Positions 1 through 8,401 of a DNA stretch of 64,000 nt are shown piece by piece (within the stretch, counting starts at the first letter, position 1; each line of letters opens with the position of its first letter). This DNA is from Rhodoferax sp. (GTDB taxonomy: Bacteria > Pseudomonadota > Gammaproteobacteria > Burkholderiales > Burkholderiaceae_C): contig NZ_JAUSLE010000055.1 of NCBI RefSeq assembly GCF_030646845.1, forward strand, positions 1 through 64,000. The letters are read 5' to 3'. The notes beneath the pieces were generated by a model. That model ran no database searches, was not told the origin of the DNA, and saw only the letters and a program-made list of their open reading frames with translations. A program made the translations under genes and the position numbers.

Positions 1-180
1 AACTGGCTGCACCACGGTGTCGTTACCGAAGCGCAAGTGAAAGAAACGTTTGAGCGCATGGCGGCCGTGGTGGACAAGCAGAACGCGGGCGATCCGCTGT
101 ACAAGAACATGGCGGGCAACTTCGACACGTCGATGGCCTACAAGGCGGCAGCGGCGCAAGCGCCTGTGTCTGCAGTGTGA
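1..180 (+). CDS. C-terminal end of an upstream gene, possibly malate synthase
   Basis: The first reading frame is open from base 1 to a TGA at 178-180 and encodes the last 59 residues of a protein that begins outside the window. It starts [17 protein letters not shown]. The WLHH segment followed by about 50 residues recalls the WQWIHH region near the C-terminus of malate synthase A, but this is a weak resemblance from memory and the fragment has no catalytic motif. The coding call is supported by the open frame and the terminator-like hairpin downstream. Confidence 0.45.
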   Translation, partial: NWLHHGVVTEAQVKETFERMAAVVDKQNAGDPLYKNMAGNFDTSMAYKAAAAQAPVSAV

Positions 181-181
181 G

Positions 182-240
182 CTTTGCTATCTAATTAATA
201 GCTACTTGCGCATTACGGACGGGGGCTAGAGGCCGATTTG
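182..240 (+). repeat. Comamonadaceae-type intergenic repeat, copy A
   Basis: TTTGCTAT..AATAGC..CTTGCGCATT..GGACGGGGGCTAGAGGC is shared, on the opposite strand, with copies at 17430-17504 and 25530-25592. The left part is an AT-rich dyad (GCTAT/ATAGC) followed by TTGCGC and the GACGGGGGCTAGAGGC box. I recognise this as a short interspersed repeat frequent in Rhodoferax, Polaromonas and Acidovorax intergenic DNA. Here it sits between the upstream gene and a convergent gene. Confidence 0.7.
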
Positions 241-262
241 GCACTCAAGTCCCGGGCAGAAA

Positions 263-286
263 CGGCACCTTCGGGTGCCGATTTTC
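263..286. terminator. Rho-independent terminator between convergent genes
   Basis: A perfect 7-bp stem CGGCACC / GGTGCCG closes on a TTCG tetraloop and is followed by ATTTTC on the plus strand. An AAA tract upstream gives TTT on the minus strand, so it may work in both directions. It lies between the gene ending at 180 and the minus-strand gene ending at 285. Confidence 0.75.
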
Positions 287-1223
287 ATCCAGCGTTCCTG
301 ATCATCTCTCCATCCCGGGCTGCCGCGCCCGATCGGATCAAGTCGCTGATCAGCCCCTCAATCCACTGCGAAAAATCAAGCCCCGAGAAATGGGTGTTGA
401 AGATCAGTTGAAAGTAGGGCGTGGCCTGGGCCCACGCCAGGAAGGCGGACAGATCAAGGCGCTGCACTTCCAGCAGCTTGAATTTCAACAGCACCTTGGC
501 GGCATAGGTGATGTGCTTTTCCGGATGCGTGACAAAGCTGTCCAGGCGCGCGCGGGCGCTGGCAATGGAGGTCTCGATGCTGGCAAAGGCGGGCCCGTGT
601 CCTGGAATCACCGTTGTGGGGGCCAGGGATTCGATCAGATTAAGGGTATCGCCCACGGCCTCAAATGCATCCACGCCTTCAAGCTCGGGAAATACCACCC
701 CAAAGCCCCGCTCCCATAGCGCATCGGCCGAAACCAGCACCCGGGATGCTGGCTCGAACAGAATCACCGAGTGGGGGTCGTGCCCGGGCGCGGCATGAAC
801 CTGCCACATCAGATCACCCAGCTGGATCTCGGTGCCCGGCAGCAGCACCGCATCAAACCCGAACTGCGGGCAGCTCTGACCGGTGGGCGCATAGGTCAGC
901 GCATCCGCGTCCCAGGTGCGCACATGCGCCGACAGACCCGGCGGAATATGGGTCACCAGCGCCGGGTAGGCGTGCTGCAGTGCGGCGTTGCCGCCGCAGT
1001 GGTCGCTGTGCAGGTGGGTGTTGAGCAGCAGATCCAGCGGGCGCCCGTGCAGGGCCGACCGCACGAGGGCCAGCGTCTGGTCCGCATGGGCGCCGTAGCC
1101 GCTGTCAATCAGCGCACAGGCCTCGCGGCCGCAGAGCAGGATGTTGTTCGACGACAGCCAGCCCCGTTCCAGCAAGGTGACGCCCTGCGGCAAGAGCGGC
1201 TGCTGCCGTGCCGCCTCAGACAT
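285..1223 (-). CDS. MBL-fold metallo-hydrolase
   Basis: 312-residue metallo-beta-lactamase-fold protein, probably a soluble hydrolase. The di-metal ligand set is complete: THLHSDH gives H70, H72, D74 and H75; APGHD gives H148; SADAL gives D167; IPGHG gives H209. After the MBL core, the last ~90 residues are helical and match the C-terminal extension seen in many glyoxalase II-like or lactonase-like hydrolases of beta-proteobacteria. No signal peptide is visible. It stands alone, convergent with the preceding gene. The substrate cannot be told from sequence. Confidence 0.85.
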   Translation of the reverse strand: MSEAARQQPLLPQGVTLLERGWLSSNNILLCGREACALIDSGYGAHADQTLALVRSALHGRPLDLLLNTHLHSDHCGGNAALQHAYPALVTHIPPGLSAHVRTWDADALTYAPTGQSCPQFGFDAVLLPGTEIQLGDLMWQVHAAPGHDPHSVILFEPASRVLVSADALWERGFGVVFPELEGVDAFEAVGDTLNLIESLAPTTVIPGHGPAFASIETSIASARARLDSFVTHPEKHITYAAKVLLKFKLLEVQRLDLSAFLAWAQATPYFQLIFNTHFSGLDFSQWIEGLISDLIRSGAAARDGEMIRNAG

Positions 1224-1357
1224 GCGCGATGCGTGCTGAATGGTTTGTGGGTCGGGTATTTGTCATGCTGCGCTCCTATGGCCCCATTTTGAAGCATCCC
1301 GCGACACCGCTGGCTACACTTCACCCCTGCCAAAATTTTCGGCACCGGAGCCCCCTC

Positions 1358-1573
1358 ATGCAAGATACCCCGCTCATTGACCCCCAACGCTGCCCGCTGT
1401 GCGGGCAACCCAACCTCTGCGCCATGGAAGTGGAGCGCGCGACCGGCGTCAAGCAGCCACCCTGCTGGTGCAGCCAGGTCGCATTCGACGCCACGCAACT
1501 GTCGCGCATCCCGGAGGCGGCGCGCGGCCAAGCCTGCCTGTGTAGCGCCTGCGCACAGGCAGACACACCATGA
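1358..1573 (+). CDS. Cysteine-rich CWC family protein
   Basis: A 71-residue protein starting at ATG 1358. Its cysteines fall in paired motifs: CPLCG near the N-terminus, a central CWCSQ that gives the CWC family its name, and CLCSAC near the C-terminus, suggesting a small zinc-binding protein. An upstream in-frame ATG at 1208 is rejected because it would run antisense through the start of the neighbouring MBL gene. Its stop overlaps the start of the next gene (ATGATG at 1570), so the two are probably translationally coupled. Function is unknown in this family. Confidence 0.75.
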   Translation: MQDTPLIDPQRCPLCGQPNLCAMEVERATGVKQPPCWCSQVAFDATQLSRIPEAARGQACLCSACAQADTP

Positions 1574-1803
1574 TGAAATGGCTGGACCGTTTCCCGTTGC
1601 TCTGGCTGGTCGTGCTGGCTGTCTGGATGGCGGTGGCGCCGATCACGCCCGAGCCGCACCTGATCGAGAAACTCAGAATGCTGGGCAACGGAACGCTGTC
1701 CCGTCCGATTGACATCTTCGACCTCTGCCTGCACGCCGCGCCATTGTTGCTGCTGGTGCTGCGCCTTTGGCGGCGACTGTCCCGCAAGAGCGACGCGCTG
1801 TAA
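1570..1803 (+). CDS. Small two-helix membrane protein
   Basis: 77 residues with two hydrophobic segments, about residues 9-24 and 55-67, separated by a loop containing APITPEPHL and RPIDIFDL. Similar short proteins in Burkholderiales are often labelled RND transporter-associated or hypothetical; I recognise the sequence type but not a tested function. It begins four bases before the stop of the CWC gene and is likely cotranscribed with it. Confidence 0.65.
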   Translation: MMKWLDRFPLLWLVVLAVWMAVAPITPEPHLIEKLRMLGNGTLSRPIDIFDLCLHAAPLLLLVLRLWRRLSRKSDAL

Positions 1804-1828
1804 TTCTGCGCAATGGACGGCTGTTTTA

Positions 1829-1853
1829 TCTACACTTCAATAGAAGTTGTAGA
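1829..1853. promoter_or_regulatory. ArsR-type operator dyad upstream of arsR
   Basis: An inverted repeat TCTACA(C)TTC..AATA..GAAGTTGTAGA with a single-base bulge ends nine bases before the arsR ATG. Position and symmetry fit an autoregulatory ArsR site, with the repressor overlapping the operon promoter and releasing on As(III) binding. The role is inferred from position. Confidence 0.6.
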
Positions 1854-1861
1854 ATCAAAAC

Positions 1862-2191
1862 ATGGAAAAATTATCGGCCATCACCGTCTTTGAGTCGCTC
1901 TCCTCGGGCGTGCGCCTGGACATCTACCGGCTGCTGGTAAAAACTGGCCCGCAGGGCATGGTGGCCGGAGAAATTGCCACCGAGTTGGCGGTGCCACCAA
2001 CCAACCTCTCATTTCACCTGAAGGCCTTGACCCAGGCGCAGTTGCTGTCCGTGGTGCAGGAAGGCCGTTTCCAGCGCTACCGGGCCAACCTTGCGCTGAT
2101 GCAGGAGCTGATCGCGTACCTGACGGCCGAATGTTGCGCCGGGCAGCCGCAGCAGTGCCCCGAGATTTGTCAGCCCGTCAATTGCCCGTGA
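1862..2191 (+). CDS. arsR: ArsR-family arsenite-responsive repressor
   Basis: 109-residue winged-helix repressor; the recognition helix lies near PPTNLSFHLKAL (45-56). Instead of the classical ELCVCD site in the DNA-binding helix, the cysteines cluster at the C-terminus: C91, C92, C99, C103 and C108. The ECC..(6)..C pattern resembles the As(III) site of the Acidithiobacillus ferrooxidans type ArsR (C95/C96/C102 there). It is the first gene of the arsenic operon and has a dyad immediately upstream. The two extra C-terminal cysteines could add metalloid ligands. Confidence 0.88.
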   Translation: MEKLSAITVFESLSSGVRLDIYRLLVKTGPQGMVAGEIATELAVPPTNLSFHLKALTQAQLLSVVQEGRFQRYRANLALMQELIAYLTAECCAGQPQQCPEICQPVNCP

Positions 2192-2250
2192 GGCGCTCCC
2201 CGTCCCAATTCTTCTGTAACCAATATTTCAATTCTTGATGGAGTCTCAAA

Positions 2251-2613
2251 ATGAAAACGATCCAGGTGTTTGATCCCGCCTTGTGCTGCAGCAGCGGCGT
2301 TTGTGGCGTGGAAGTCGATCAGAAGCTGGTGGGCTTTGCTGCCGATGTGGACTGGGCCCGGCAGAACGGTGCCTTGATTGAGCGCTTCAACCTGGCGCAG
2401 CAGCCGATGGCCTTTGCCGAGAATGCCGCAGTGAAAGGTTTGCTGGAGCGCTCCGGGGCGGGCGCCTTGCCCGTGACGTTGGTCGACGGCGACGTCGCCC
2501 TGGCGGGGCGCTATCCGACCCGCGACGAACTGACCCGTTGGGCCGCGATGGCGGAGCCCGTCGCAGAGCTGCCAGCTGCCGGCGCATGCTGCTCCGGTGG
2601 TCGTTGCTGCTGA
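2251..2613 (+). CDS. arsD: ArsD arsenite metallochaperone
   Basis: 120 residues. ArsD carries As(III) or Sb(III) from thiol complexes to the ArsA ATPase. The metal site is present as C12, C13 and C18 in DPALCCSSGVC, and the vicinal C-terminal pairs C113-C114 and C119-C120 are also present. The body (thioredoxin-like fold, TLVDGDVALAGRYPTRDEL) is typical. A GGAG ribosome-binding site lies upstream of ATG 2251. arsA follows 17 bases after the stop, the usual ArsDA pairing. Confidence 0.92.
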   Translation: MKTIQVFDPALCCSSGVCGVEVDQKLVGFAADVDWARQNGALIERFNLAQQPMAFAENAAVKGLLERSGAGALPVTLVDGDVALAGRYPTRDELTRWAAMAEPVAELPAAGACCSGGRCC

Positions 2614-2630
2614 GCCGCCGGAACTGCCCC

Positions 2631-4430
2631 ATGAAGTTCCTCGAACAGGCGCCGCGTTTTCTTTTTTTCACTGGCAAGGGTGGCGTGGGCAAGACTTCCA
2701 TCGCCTGTGCCACGGCGATCCAGCTGGCCAGCGCCGAGAAACGCGTGCTGCTGGTCAGCACCGACCCGGCGTCCAATGTGGGACAGGTCTTTGGTATCGA
2801 GATCGGCAACAGCATCACCGCCATTCCCAATGTGCCCAACCTGTCCGCGCTGGAAATCGATCCCCAGGCCGCGGCGCAGGCGTATCGCGACCGCATCGTC
2901 GGGCCGGTGCGTGGTGTGTTGCCTGACAGCGTGGTCAAGGGCATTGAAGAGCAGCTCTCCGGCGCCTGCACCACCGAGATTGCAGCGTTTGACGAGTTCA
3001 CGGCGCTCCTGACCGACGCCGTGTTGACTCAGAACTACGACCACATCATTTTTGACACTGCGCCCACGGGGCACACGATCCGGCTGCTGCAGCTGCCGGG
3101 CGCCTGGAGCGGCTTCCTGGACGCGGGCAAGGGCGATGCCTCCTGCCTGGGTCCCTTGGCCGGTCTGGAGAAGCAGCGCGCGCAATACAAGGAAGCAGTC
3201 GATGCACTGGCCGACCCGACCAGAACCCGCTTGGTGCTGGTCGCGCGCGCCCAGTCGTCCACCTTGCGGGAAGCGGCGCGCACCCATGACGAACTCTCCG
3301 CGATCGGGCTCTCAAAGCAGTATCTGGTGATCAATGGCGTGTTCCCGCCCAGCGAGTCGGCCCAGGACCCATTGGCGAGCGCCATTTGCCAGCGTGAGCA
3401 GGCGGCGCTGACGTCCCTGCCCGCCGCGTTGTTGGCCTTGCCCACGGACCACATCCCGCTCAAGGCTTTTGATCTGGTGGGCCTGGAGGCCTTGCGCCAA
3501 TTGCTGGTGGCGGGCGCGCCGCCTAGGACGGATGTCGTGCCGGAGGTGATCAGAATCGACGCCCCCAGCCTGTCCCAGCTGGTGGACCAGATCGCCGCCG
3601 ATGGCCATGGCCTCGTGATGTTGATGGGCAAGGGCGGCGTGGGTAAAACCACGCTGGCCACAGCCGTGGCGGTCGAGCTCGCCCACCGCGGATTGAGTGT
3701 GCACCTGACCACGTCGGACCCGGCCGCCCATCTGATCGAGACTCTGCATGGCACGCTGGAGAACCTGAGCGTGAGCCGGATCGACCCGTACGAGGTAACC
3801 GAGCGCTACCGGGCGCAGGTGCTGGCGAGCAAGGGCGCCAAGCTGGACGCGCAGGGGCGCGCCTTGCTGGAAGAAGACCTGCGCTCGCCCTGTACCGAAG
3901 AGATTGCCGTGTTCCAGGCCTTCTCCCGCGTCATCCGTGAGGCCGGCAAAAAGTTCGTGGTGATGGACACCGCGCCCACCGGCCACACCTTGCTGCTGCT
4001 GGACGCCACCGGGGCCTACCACCGCGACATTGCGCGCCAGATGGAGGGCGCGCATCTGAACTTCACCACACCGATGATGCAGCTGCAGGACCCGAAACAG
4101 ACCAAGGTGCTGCTCGTCACGCTGGCTGAAACCACGCCGGTGCTGGAGGCTGCCAGCCTGCAGGCCGATTTGCAGCGCGCCGGCATTGCGCCCTGGGCCT
4201 GGGTCATCAACAACAGCGTGGCGGCCGCGTCCACCACGTCGACGGTCACCTCCCCACTCCTGCAACAGCGGGCCAATAACGAGCTGCGTGAAATCGAGGC
4301 CGTGGCCACCCGGCACGCCCGTCGCTACGCCCTGGTGCCCTTGTTGAAAGACGAGCCGGTGGGCGTTGACCGTCTCCTGCAGCTTGCCGCTAACTCGCCT
4401 TCCAGGGCATTCACTTCAAAGGAAATCTGA
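2631..4430 (+). CDS. arsA: ArsA arsenite-transport ATPase
   Basis: 599-residue soluble ATPase that energises arsenite export through a membrane partner. It has the two homologous halves expected of ArsA: P-loop GKGGVGKTS near residues 15-23 and a second GKGGVGKTT at 333-341, each followed by a DTAPTGHT signal-transduction box. ATG 2631 (MKFLEQAPRFLFF) is chosen because it puts the first P-loop at the usual distance and avoids overlap with arsD. Here the membrane partner must be Acr3, since no arsB is seen. Confidence 0.93.
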   Translation: MKFLEQAPRFLFFTGKGGVGKTSIACATAIQLASAEKRVLLVSTDPASNVGQVFGIEIGNSITAIPNVPNLSALEIDPQAAAQAYRDRIVGPVRGVLPDSVVKGIEEQLSGACTTEIAAFDEFTALLTDAVLTQNYDHIIFDTAPTGHTIRLLQLPGAWSGFLDAGKGDASCLGPLAGLEKQRAQYKEAVDALADPTRTRLVLVARAQSSTLREAARTHDELSAIGLSKQYLVINGVFPPSESAQDPLASAICQREQAALTSLPAALLALPTDHIPLKAFDLVGLEALRQLLVAGAPPRTDVVPEVIRIDAPSLSQLVDQIAADGHGLVMLMGKGGVGKTTLATAVAVELAHRGLSVHLTTSDPAAHLIETLHGTLENLSVSRIDPYEVTERYRAQVLASKGAKLDAQGRALLEEDLRSPCTEEIAVFQAFSRVIREAGKKFVVMDTAPTGHTLLLLDATGAYHRDIARQMEGAHLNFTTPMMQLQDPKQTKVLLVTLAETTPVLEAASLQADLQRAGIAPWAWVINNSVAAASTTSTVTSPLLQQRANNELREIEAVATRHARRYALVPLLKDEPVGVDRLLQLAANSPSRAFTSKEI

Positions 4431-4431
4431 C

Positions 4432-4932
4432 ATGACTGACAAAGTTCTCAACGTGCTCTTTTTGTGTACCCACAATTCAGCGCGCAGCATCCTGGCTGAA
4501 GCCATCCTCAATCACATTGGCGGTGGCCGCTTCAAGGCCTATTCGGCCGGCAGCCAGCCGCGTGACAACCAGCAGCCCAATCCGCAGGGTTTGCAGGTGC
4601 TGCAGAACGCCGGGATTTCGACCGAAGGTCTGCGCAGCAAGTCCTGGGACGAATTTGCCAGCCCGGATGCGCCGCACATGGACCTCGTGATCACCGTTTG
4701 CGACAACGCCGCGGGCGAGGTCTGCCCCTACTGGCCCGGCCAACCGGCCACGGCGCACTGGGGCTACCCCGATCCCTCGGTCGGCGATGGCACCGAGGCC
4801 GAGAAGCTCGAAGCCTTTCGCCAGACACTGCACGCGCTCAAGCGGCGCCTCGAGTTGCTGATCAGCCTGCCCCCCGCCAAGCTGGAGAAAACCCTGCTTC
4901 AAAACACGGCTCGCGACCTGGCCAAGGAGTAG
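4432..4932 (+). CDS. arsC: Arsenate reductase, thioredoxin-coupled LMW-phosphatase type
   Basis: 166 residues, reducing As(V) to As(III). The low-molecular-weight phosphatase loop C12-T-H-N-S-A-R18 is near the N-terminus, D114 in YPDPS is the likely acid, and C90 and C98 (VCDNAAGEVCP) match the redox relay pair of the thioredoxin-dependent enzyme. ATG 4432 has AAAGGA about nine bases upstream and follows the arsA stop by one base. It is distinct from the glutaredoxin-type reductase encoded later in the same operon. Confidence 0.9.
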   Translation: MTDKVLNVLFLCTHNSARSILAEAILNHIGGGRFKAYSAGSQPRDNQQPNPQGLQVLQNAGISTEGLRSKSWDEFASPDAPHMDLVITVCDNAAGEVCPYWPGQPATAHWGYPDPSVGDGTEAEKLEAFRQTLHALKRRLELLISLPPAKLEKTLLQNTARDLAKE

Positions 4933-4936
4933 GCAC

Positions 4937-6028
4937 ATGAGCGCCCAATGTGAAGTGACCGCCAAAAAGGCAGCCGGTGCGTCCATGAGCGTGTTCGAGC
5001 GCTATCTGACGGTGTGGGTGTTCTTGTGCATCGTGGCCGGCATTGCGCTCGGCCAGTGGTTGCCCGGCGTGTTCCAGGCCATTGGCCGTATGGAAGTGGC
5101 CAATGTCAACCTGCCAGTGGGCGTGCTGATCTGGGTCATGATCATTCCGATGCTGGTGAAGGTGGATTTTCGTGCCCTGCACGAGGTGCGCCAGCATGTG
5201 AAGGGTATCGGCGTGACGCTGTTCGTCAACTGGCTGGTCAAACCGTTCACCATGGCCTTTCTCGGCTGGCTGTTCATCCGCCACCTGTTTGCACCGCTGT
5301 TGCCCGCGGACCAGTTGGACAGCTATATCGCCGGTCTGATTCTGCTGGCGGCCGCGCCCTGTACCGCCATGGTGTTTGTCTGGAGCCGGCTCACCGGTGG
5401 CGATCCGTTGTTCACGCTGTCGCAAGTGGCGCTGAACGACAGCATCATGGTCATTGCCTTTGCGCCGCTGGTGGCGTTTTTGCTGGGCATCTCGGCCATC
5501 ACCGTGCCCTGGGCCACGCTGCTCATCTCGGTCGTGCTGTACATCGTGATCCCGGTGATCCTGGCGCAACTGTGGCGCAAGGCCTTGATGGCCAAGGGGC
5601 ACGCTGCCTTTGATGCTGCCATGCACAGGATTGGCCCCTGGTCCATTACGGCATTGCTGGCCACGCTGGTGTTACTGTTCGCTTTCCAGGGCGAAGCGAT
5701 CCTGAAGCAGCCTCTGGTCATTGGGCTGTTGGCAGTGCCGATTCTGATTCAGGTGTTTTTCAATTCCGCGCTGGCTTATTGGCTCAACCGCGCGGTGGGC
5801 GAGAAACACAACATTGCTTGTCCCTCGGCGCTGATTGGTGCCTCCAACTTCTTCGAGCTGGCGGTGGCTGCCGCCATCAGCCTGTTTGGCTTCAACTCGG
5901 GCGCGGCGCTGGCCACGGTGGTGGGGGTGCTGATCGAGGTGCCGGTCATGCTGCTGGTGGTGCGCATCGTCAACCAATCCAAGCCCTGGTATGAACGCGG
6001 TCTAACCCCCGAAAGAAAATACAAATGA
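4937..6028 (+). CDS. acr3: Acr3 arsenite efflux permease
   Basis: 363-residue polytopic membrane protein of the Acr3 (BASS-fold) family exporting As(OH)3. About ten hydrophobic segments are visible, with the conserved APCTAMVFVWS segment containing the essential cysteine and the later GASNFFELAVA motif. Length and motifs match Acr3 rather than ArsB. It starts four bases after the arsC stop, and its stop overlaps the next start (ATGA at 6025-6028), so expression is coupled. With ArsA present it may work as a primary pump. Confidence 0.92.
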   Translation: MSAQCEVTAKKAAGASMSVFERYLTVWVFLCIVAGIALGQWLPGVFQAIGRMEVANVNLPVGVLIWVMIIPMLVKVDFRALHEVRQHVKGIGVTLFVNWLVKPFTMAFLGWLFIRHLFAPLLPADQLDSYIAGLILLAAAPCTAMVFVWSRLTGGDPLFTLSQVALNDSIMVIAFAPLVAFLLGISAITVPWATLLISVVLYIVIPVILAQLWRKALMAKGHAAFDAAMHRIGPWSITALLATLVLLFAFQGEAILKQPLVIGLLAVPILIQVFFNSALAYWLNRAVGEKHNIACPSALIGASNFFELAVAAAISLFGFNSGAALATVVGVLIEVPVMLLVVRIVNQSKPWYERGLTPERKYK

Positions 6029-6447
6029 CTGGTATCACGATTTATCACAACCCCAAGTGCGGCACGTCGCGCAACACGCTGGCGCTGATTCGCAACACGG
6101 GCGCCGAGCCCCGTGTCATCCACTACCTGGAAACACCACCGAACCGCCCTGACCTGGTGGCCCTGATTGCCGCCATGGGCACGCCGGTGCGCGCCGTGAT
6201 GCGCGCCAAGGAGACGGTCTACCAGGAACTGGATCTGGATAACCCGAAATGGAGCGATGACGAATTGATCGACTTCATGCTGGCGCACCCGATCCTGATC
6301 AACCGGCCGATTGTGGTGACGCCGCTGGGCACGCGCCTGTGTCGCCCGTCGGAAGCAGTGCTTGATCTGCTGCCGCAGCCGCAGCAGGGGGCGTTTACCA
6401 AGGAAGACGGCGAGGCGGTGATCGATGCGAAGGGGCGGCGCGTCTGA
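6025..6447 (+). CDS. arsC: Arsenate reductase, glutaredoxin-dependent type
   Basis: 140-residue ArsC of the thioredoxin-fold family (E. coli R773 type). YHNPKCGTSRNT carries the catalytic C12 and a basic pocket; the later RPIVVT and GTRLCRPSE segments supply family arginines. It overlaps the acr3 stop by four bases and closes the arsenic operon. The operon thus holds two unrelated arsenate reductases drawing on thioredoxin and glutaredoxin pools. Confidence 0.92.
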   Translation: MTGITIYHNPKCGTSRNTLALIRNTGAEPRVIHYLETPPNRPDLVALIAAMGTPVRAVMRAKETVYQELDLDNPKWSDDELIDFMLAHPILINRPIVVTPLGTRLCRPSEAVLDLLPQPQQGAFTKEDGEAVIDAKGRRV

Positions 6448-6484
6448 TCACACGCACCGCCACACCATGGCCGCACTTGCGCCA

Positions 6485-6817
6485 TCAGTCCAGCGGCCGA
6501 AACACGAACGCACGCGACACCTGCCGGTCGGCAGCGATGGGTCTGGCGCTGCCGGCCGCAGCCATGCCGCTGCCGCGACGGTCATTCAAGTTTCCGTGCA
6601 ACGCCATCATCTGGTCATAGCGCCGGCGTTTGTCCGGATCCGATAAAACGGAATAGGCGTGGTTGATCCGTGCCAGTCTTTGACTTGCTGCATCGGCGCC
6701 GGCATTTTTGTCGGGGTGGTTGCATTGGGCCAGGCAACGGTAGGCCGCCTTGATAACCGAAGCGCTCGCATGCGGACTGACTTCCAGAATTTCGTACAGC
6801 GTGTCTTCACTTTTCAT
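6485..6817 (-). CDS. J-domain (DnaJ-like) protein
   Basis: 110 residues. Residues 5-70 form a J-domain with the HPD motif that stimulates Hsp70 ATPase (NHPDKNAG), helix IV ending RRRYDQMMALHG. There is no G/F region, zinc finger or substrate domain, so this is a short type III J-protein with a disordered 40-residue tail. AGGTCC upstream of the ATG gives a modest ribosome-binding site. It is convergent with the arsenic operon. Confidence 0.85.
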   Translation of the reverse strand: MKSEDTLYEILEVSPHASASVIKAAYRCLAQCNHPDKNAGADAASQRLARINHAYSVLSDPDKRRRYDQMMALHGNLNDRRGSGMAAAGSARPIAADRQVSRAFVFRPLD

Positions 6818-6973
6818 GGGACCTCCTGAGCAGGTGGACCAGGGACGGCGTGAAGTGGCCTATCGTGGCGCTTGAGCGCGCAGGGTGTTTGCGCGTTGTC
6901 AACATCGTTGCTGCTGGTCGTGATTTTTTTCAATTGGCTGCCATACTATTGGCAGCACACGAAGGAGTCTGAA

Positions 6974-7207
6974 ATGGCTACGATCGAAGACGGCGAACAA
7001 TGGGCGGCGATGCAGGCCGACTGGCAAGTGGTCAATCAGGAGGCGCGCACGGCGCGGTTCAGAGTGACGCAAGCTTTTGTGAAAGCCGCTGCGGGTGACG
7101 GCTCCGGTCCGACGACCGGGCAGCTGGAACTGGCGGAAAAGCTCGAAGAGGTCGCTGACCAAAAGCGACTGGCCATGGACGAATTTGTGAAGCGGGCTTT
7201 CGGCTGA
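6974..7207 (+). CDS. Small hypothetical cytosolic protein
   Basis: 77 residues, rich in Ala, Glu and Gln, predicted mostly helical, with no membrane segment or cysteine. ATG 6974 (MATIEDGEQW) is chosen over an in-frame ATG at 6872 because AAGGAG lies eight bases before it. I do not recognise a family. It precedes a lipoprotein gene on the same strand within a group of small stress or envelope genes. Confidence 0.6.
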   Translation: MATIEDGEQWAAMQADWQVVNQEARTARFRVTQAFVKAAAGDGSGPTTGQLELAEKLEEVADQKRLAMDEFVKRAFG

Positions 7208-7260
7208 GCTCCTGCTGCGGCCATCGCGATTTTTCAATGCACCAATGAAGGAGATTGTTT

Positions 7261-7740
7261 ATGAAACCCTTGAATAAATTCGGATCACTACTTGGCATGG
7301 CCGCGGTCCTCACGCTCGGCGCCTGCGCAGACATGAACATGCCCGGCAATACCTCCAGCTCGGGGACGACCTACCCGCAATCTGGCGCTTATGCCGGCTA
7401 TGGCATCGTGCAGTCGATTGAGCTGGTCAAGCAGGCCAGCACCGGGATCGGGGGCACTGGCATCGGTGCCGGCACTATTGCCGGTGCGGTGGTGGGCGGT
7501 ATTGTCGGCAGCCAGGTGGGCCAGGGCCAGGGCAAGACAGCGGCTACCGTGATCGGGGCTGCCGGTGGTGCCTATGCCGGACACGAGCTGGAGAAACGCA
7601 GCCAGCAGCAAACCGATGCCTACAAATTCACAATCCGCATGAACGATGGTTCCTATCAAACCGTGACGCAAACCACCAGCGGTGATATCCGGGTGGGCGA
7701 CCGGGTCAAGGTCGAAAACGGAGTCGCGCAGCGGTACTGA
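7261..7740 (+). CDS. Glycine-zipper 2TM lipoprotein (SlyB-like)
   Basis: 159 residues. The N-terminus is a lipoprotein signal with lipobox L19-G20-A21-C22. Residues ~70-110 are a glycine-zipper segment (GAVVGGIVGSQVGQGQGK..GAAGGAYAGHE) typical of the SlyB/PcP outer-membrane lipoprotein family; the last 40 residues form a small beta domain ending DRVKVENGVAQRY. ATG 7261 is preferred over the in-frame TTG at 7255 because GAAGGAG lies upstream. Probably an outer-membrane stress lipoprotein. Confidence 0.82.
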   Translation: MKPLNKFGSLLGMAAVLTLGACADMNMPGNTSSSGTTYPQSGAYAGYGIVQSIELVKQASTGIGGTGIGAGTIAGAVVGGIVGSQVGQGQGKTAATVIGAAGGAYAGHELEKRSQQQTDAYKFTIRMNDGSYQTVTQTTSGDIRVGDRVKVENGVAQRY

Positions 7741-7821
7741 TTTTGCTTGCAGCGCTTGAGGCCCGGCGGCAGAAGTCGCTGGGCACTTTTCCGAATGGGA
7801 GATGAAGGGTCAAGTTGACCG

Positions 7822-7980
7822 TTACAGTCGTCCCATCAGCAGCAGCACGATGAGGATGACCACGACCAACCCCAGCGCACCGCTGGGTCCGTAGCCCCAG
7901 CTCTTGCTGTGCGGCCAAGTCGGAATGACACCAATCAGCATCAGGATCAGAACGATCAACAGTATGGTTCCCAGGCTCAT
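7822..7980 (-). CDS. DUF3309 small membrane protein
   Basis: 52 residues, MSLGTILLIVLILMLIGVIP, then a short polar stretch TWPHSKSWGYGPSG and a second hydrophobic segment. The two-helix hairpin with the WGYGPSGALGL turn is characteristic of DUF3309. GGAGAAACCT stands directly before the ATG on the minus strand. Function unknown. Confidence 0.8.
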   Translation of the reverse strand: MSLGTILLIVLILMLIGVIPTWPHSKSWGYGPSGALGLVVVILIVLLLMGRL

Positions 7981-8078
7981 AGGTTTCTCCTTGAATTTGT
8001 GCGTATGAAAAGTTAGCTGCCCGGAACTGCGACCGTGGCGAGGACGTTGACGACAGCGGGGGCGTCACCCCCACCAGC

Positions 8079-8288
8079 CTAGTGTTTCTTGACAGCCTCC
8101 TTGAGGGCCTCTTTCGTATCCTTGACGACTTCCTTGACATCGCCGAGCGCCTTCTCCGCTTTGCCCTCGACCTGTTTTTTCAAGCCCTTCGCTTCTTGTT
8201 CCTTGTTCCCCACCAATTTCCCGGCTTCCTCTTGAACTTTGCCGGCGACGTCTCTGATGGTGCCCTTGACTTGGTTTTTGTTGACCAT
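8079..8288 (-). CDS. CsbD-family stress protein
   Basis: 69 residues starting MVNKNQVKGTIRD, almost entirely Lys, Glu, Gln and Ala in amphipathic repeats (AGKVQEEAGKLVGNKEQEAKG). CsbD-like proteins are small hydrophilic general-stress proteins of unknown mechanism. The start at 8288 is chosen because GGAG precedes it and the family begins at this Met; a longer in-frame start at 8342 adds an unrelated leader. Confidence 0.82.
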   Translation of the reverse strand: MVNKNQVKGTIRDVAGKVQEEAGKLVGNKEQEAKGLKKQVEGKAEKALGDVKEVVKDTKEALKEAVKKH

Positions 8289-8401
8289 GGTTACTCCGTA
8301 AGTTAATTGGGATTGATCAACCCCGAAAAAGGGGTTCCTCAAGATGGGTATTCGATCTGGAGATTGAATGGCAGCTATTGATGGAACGCAAAGACGGCAC
8401 G

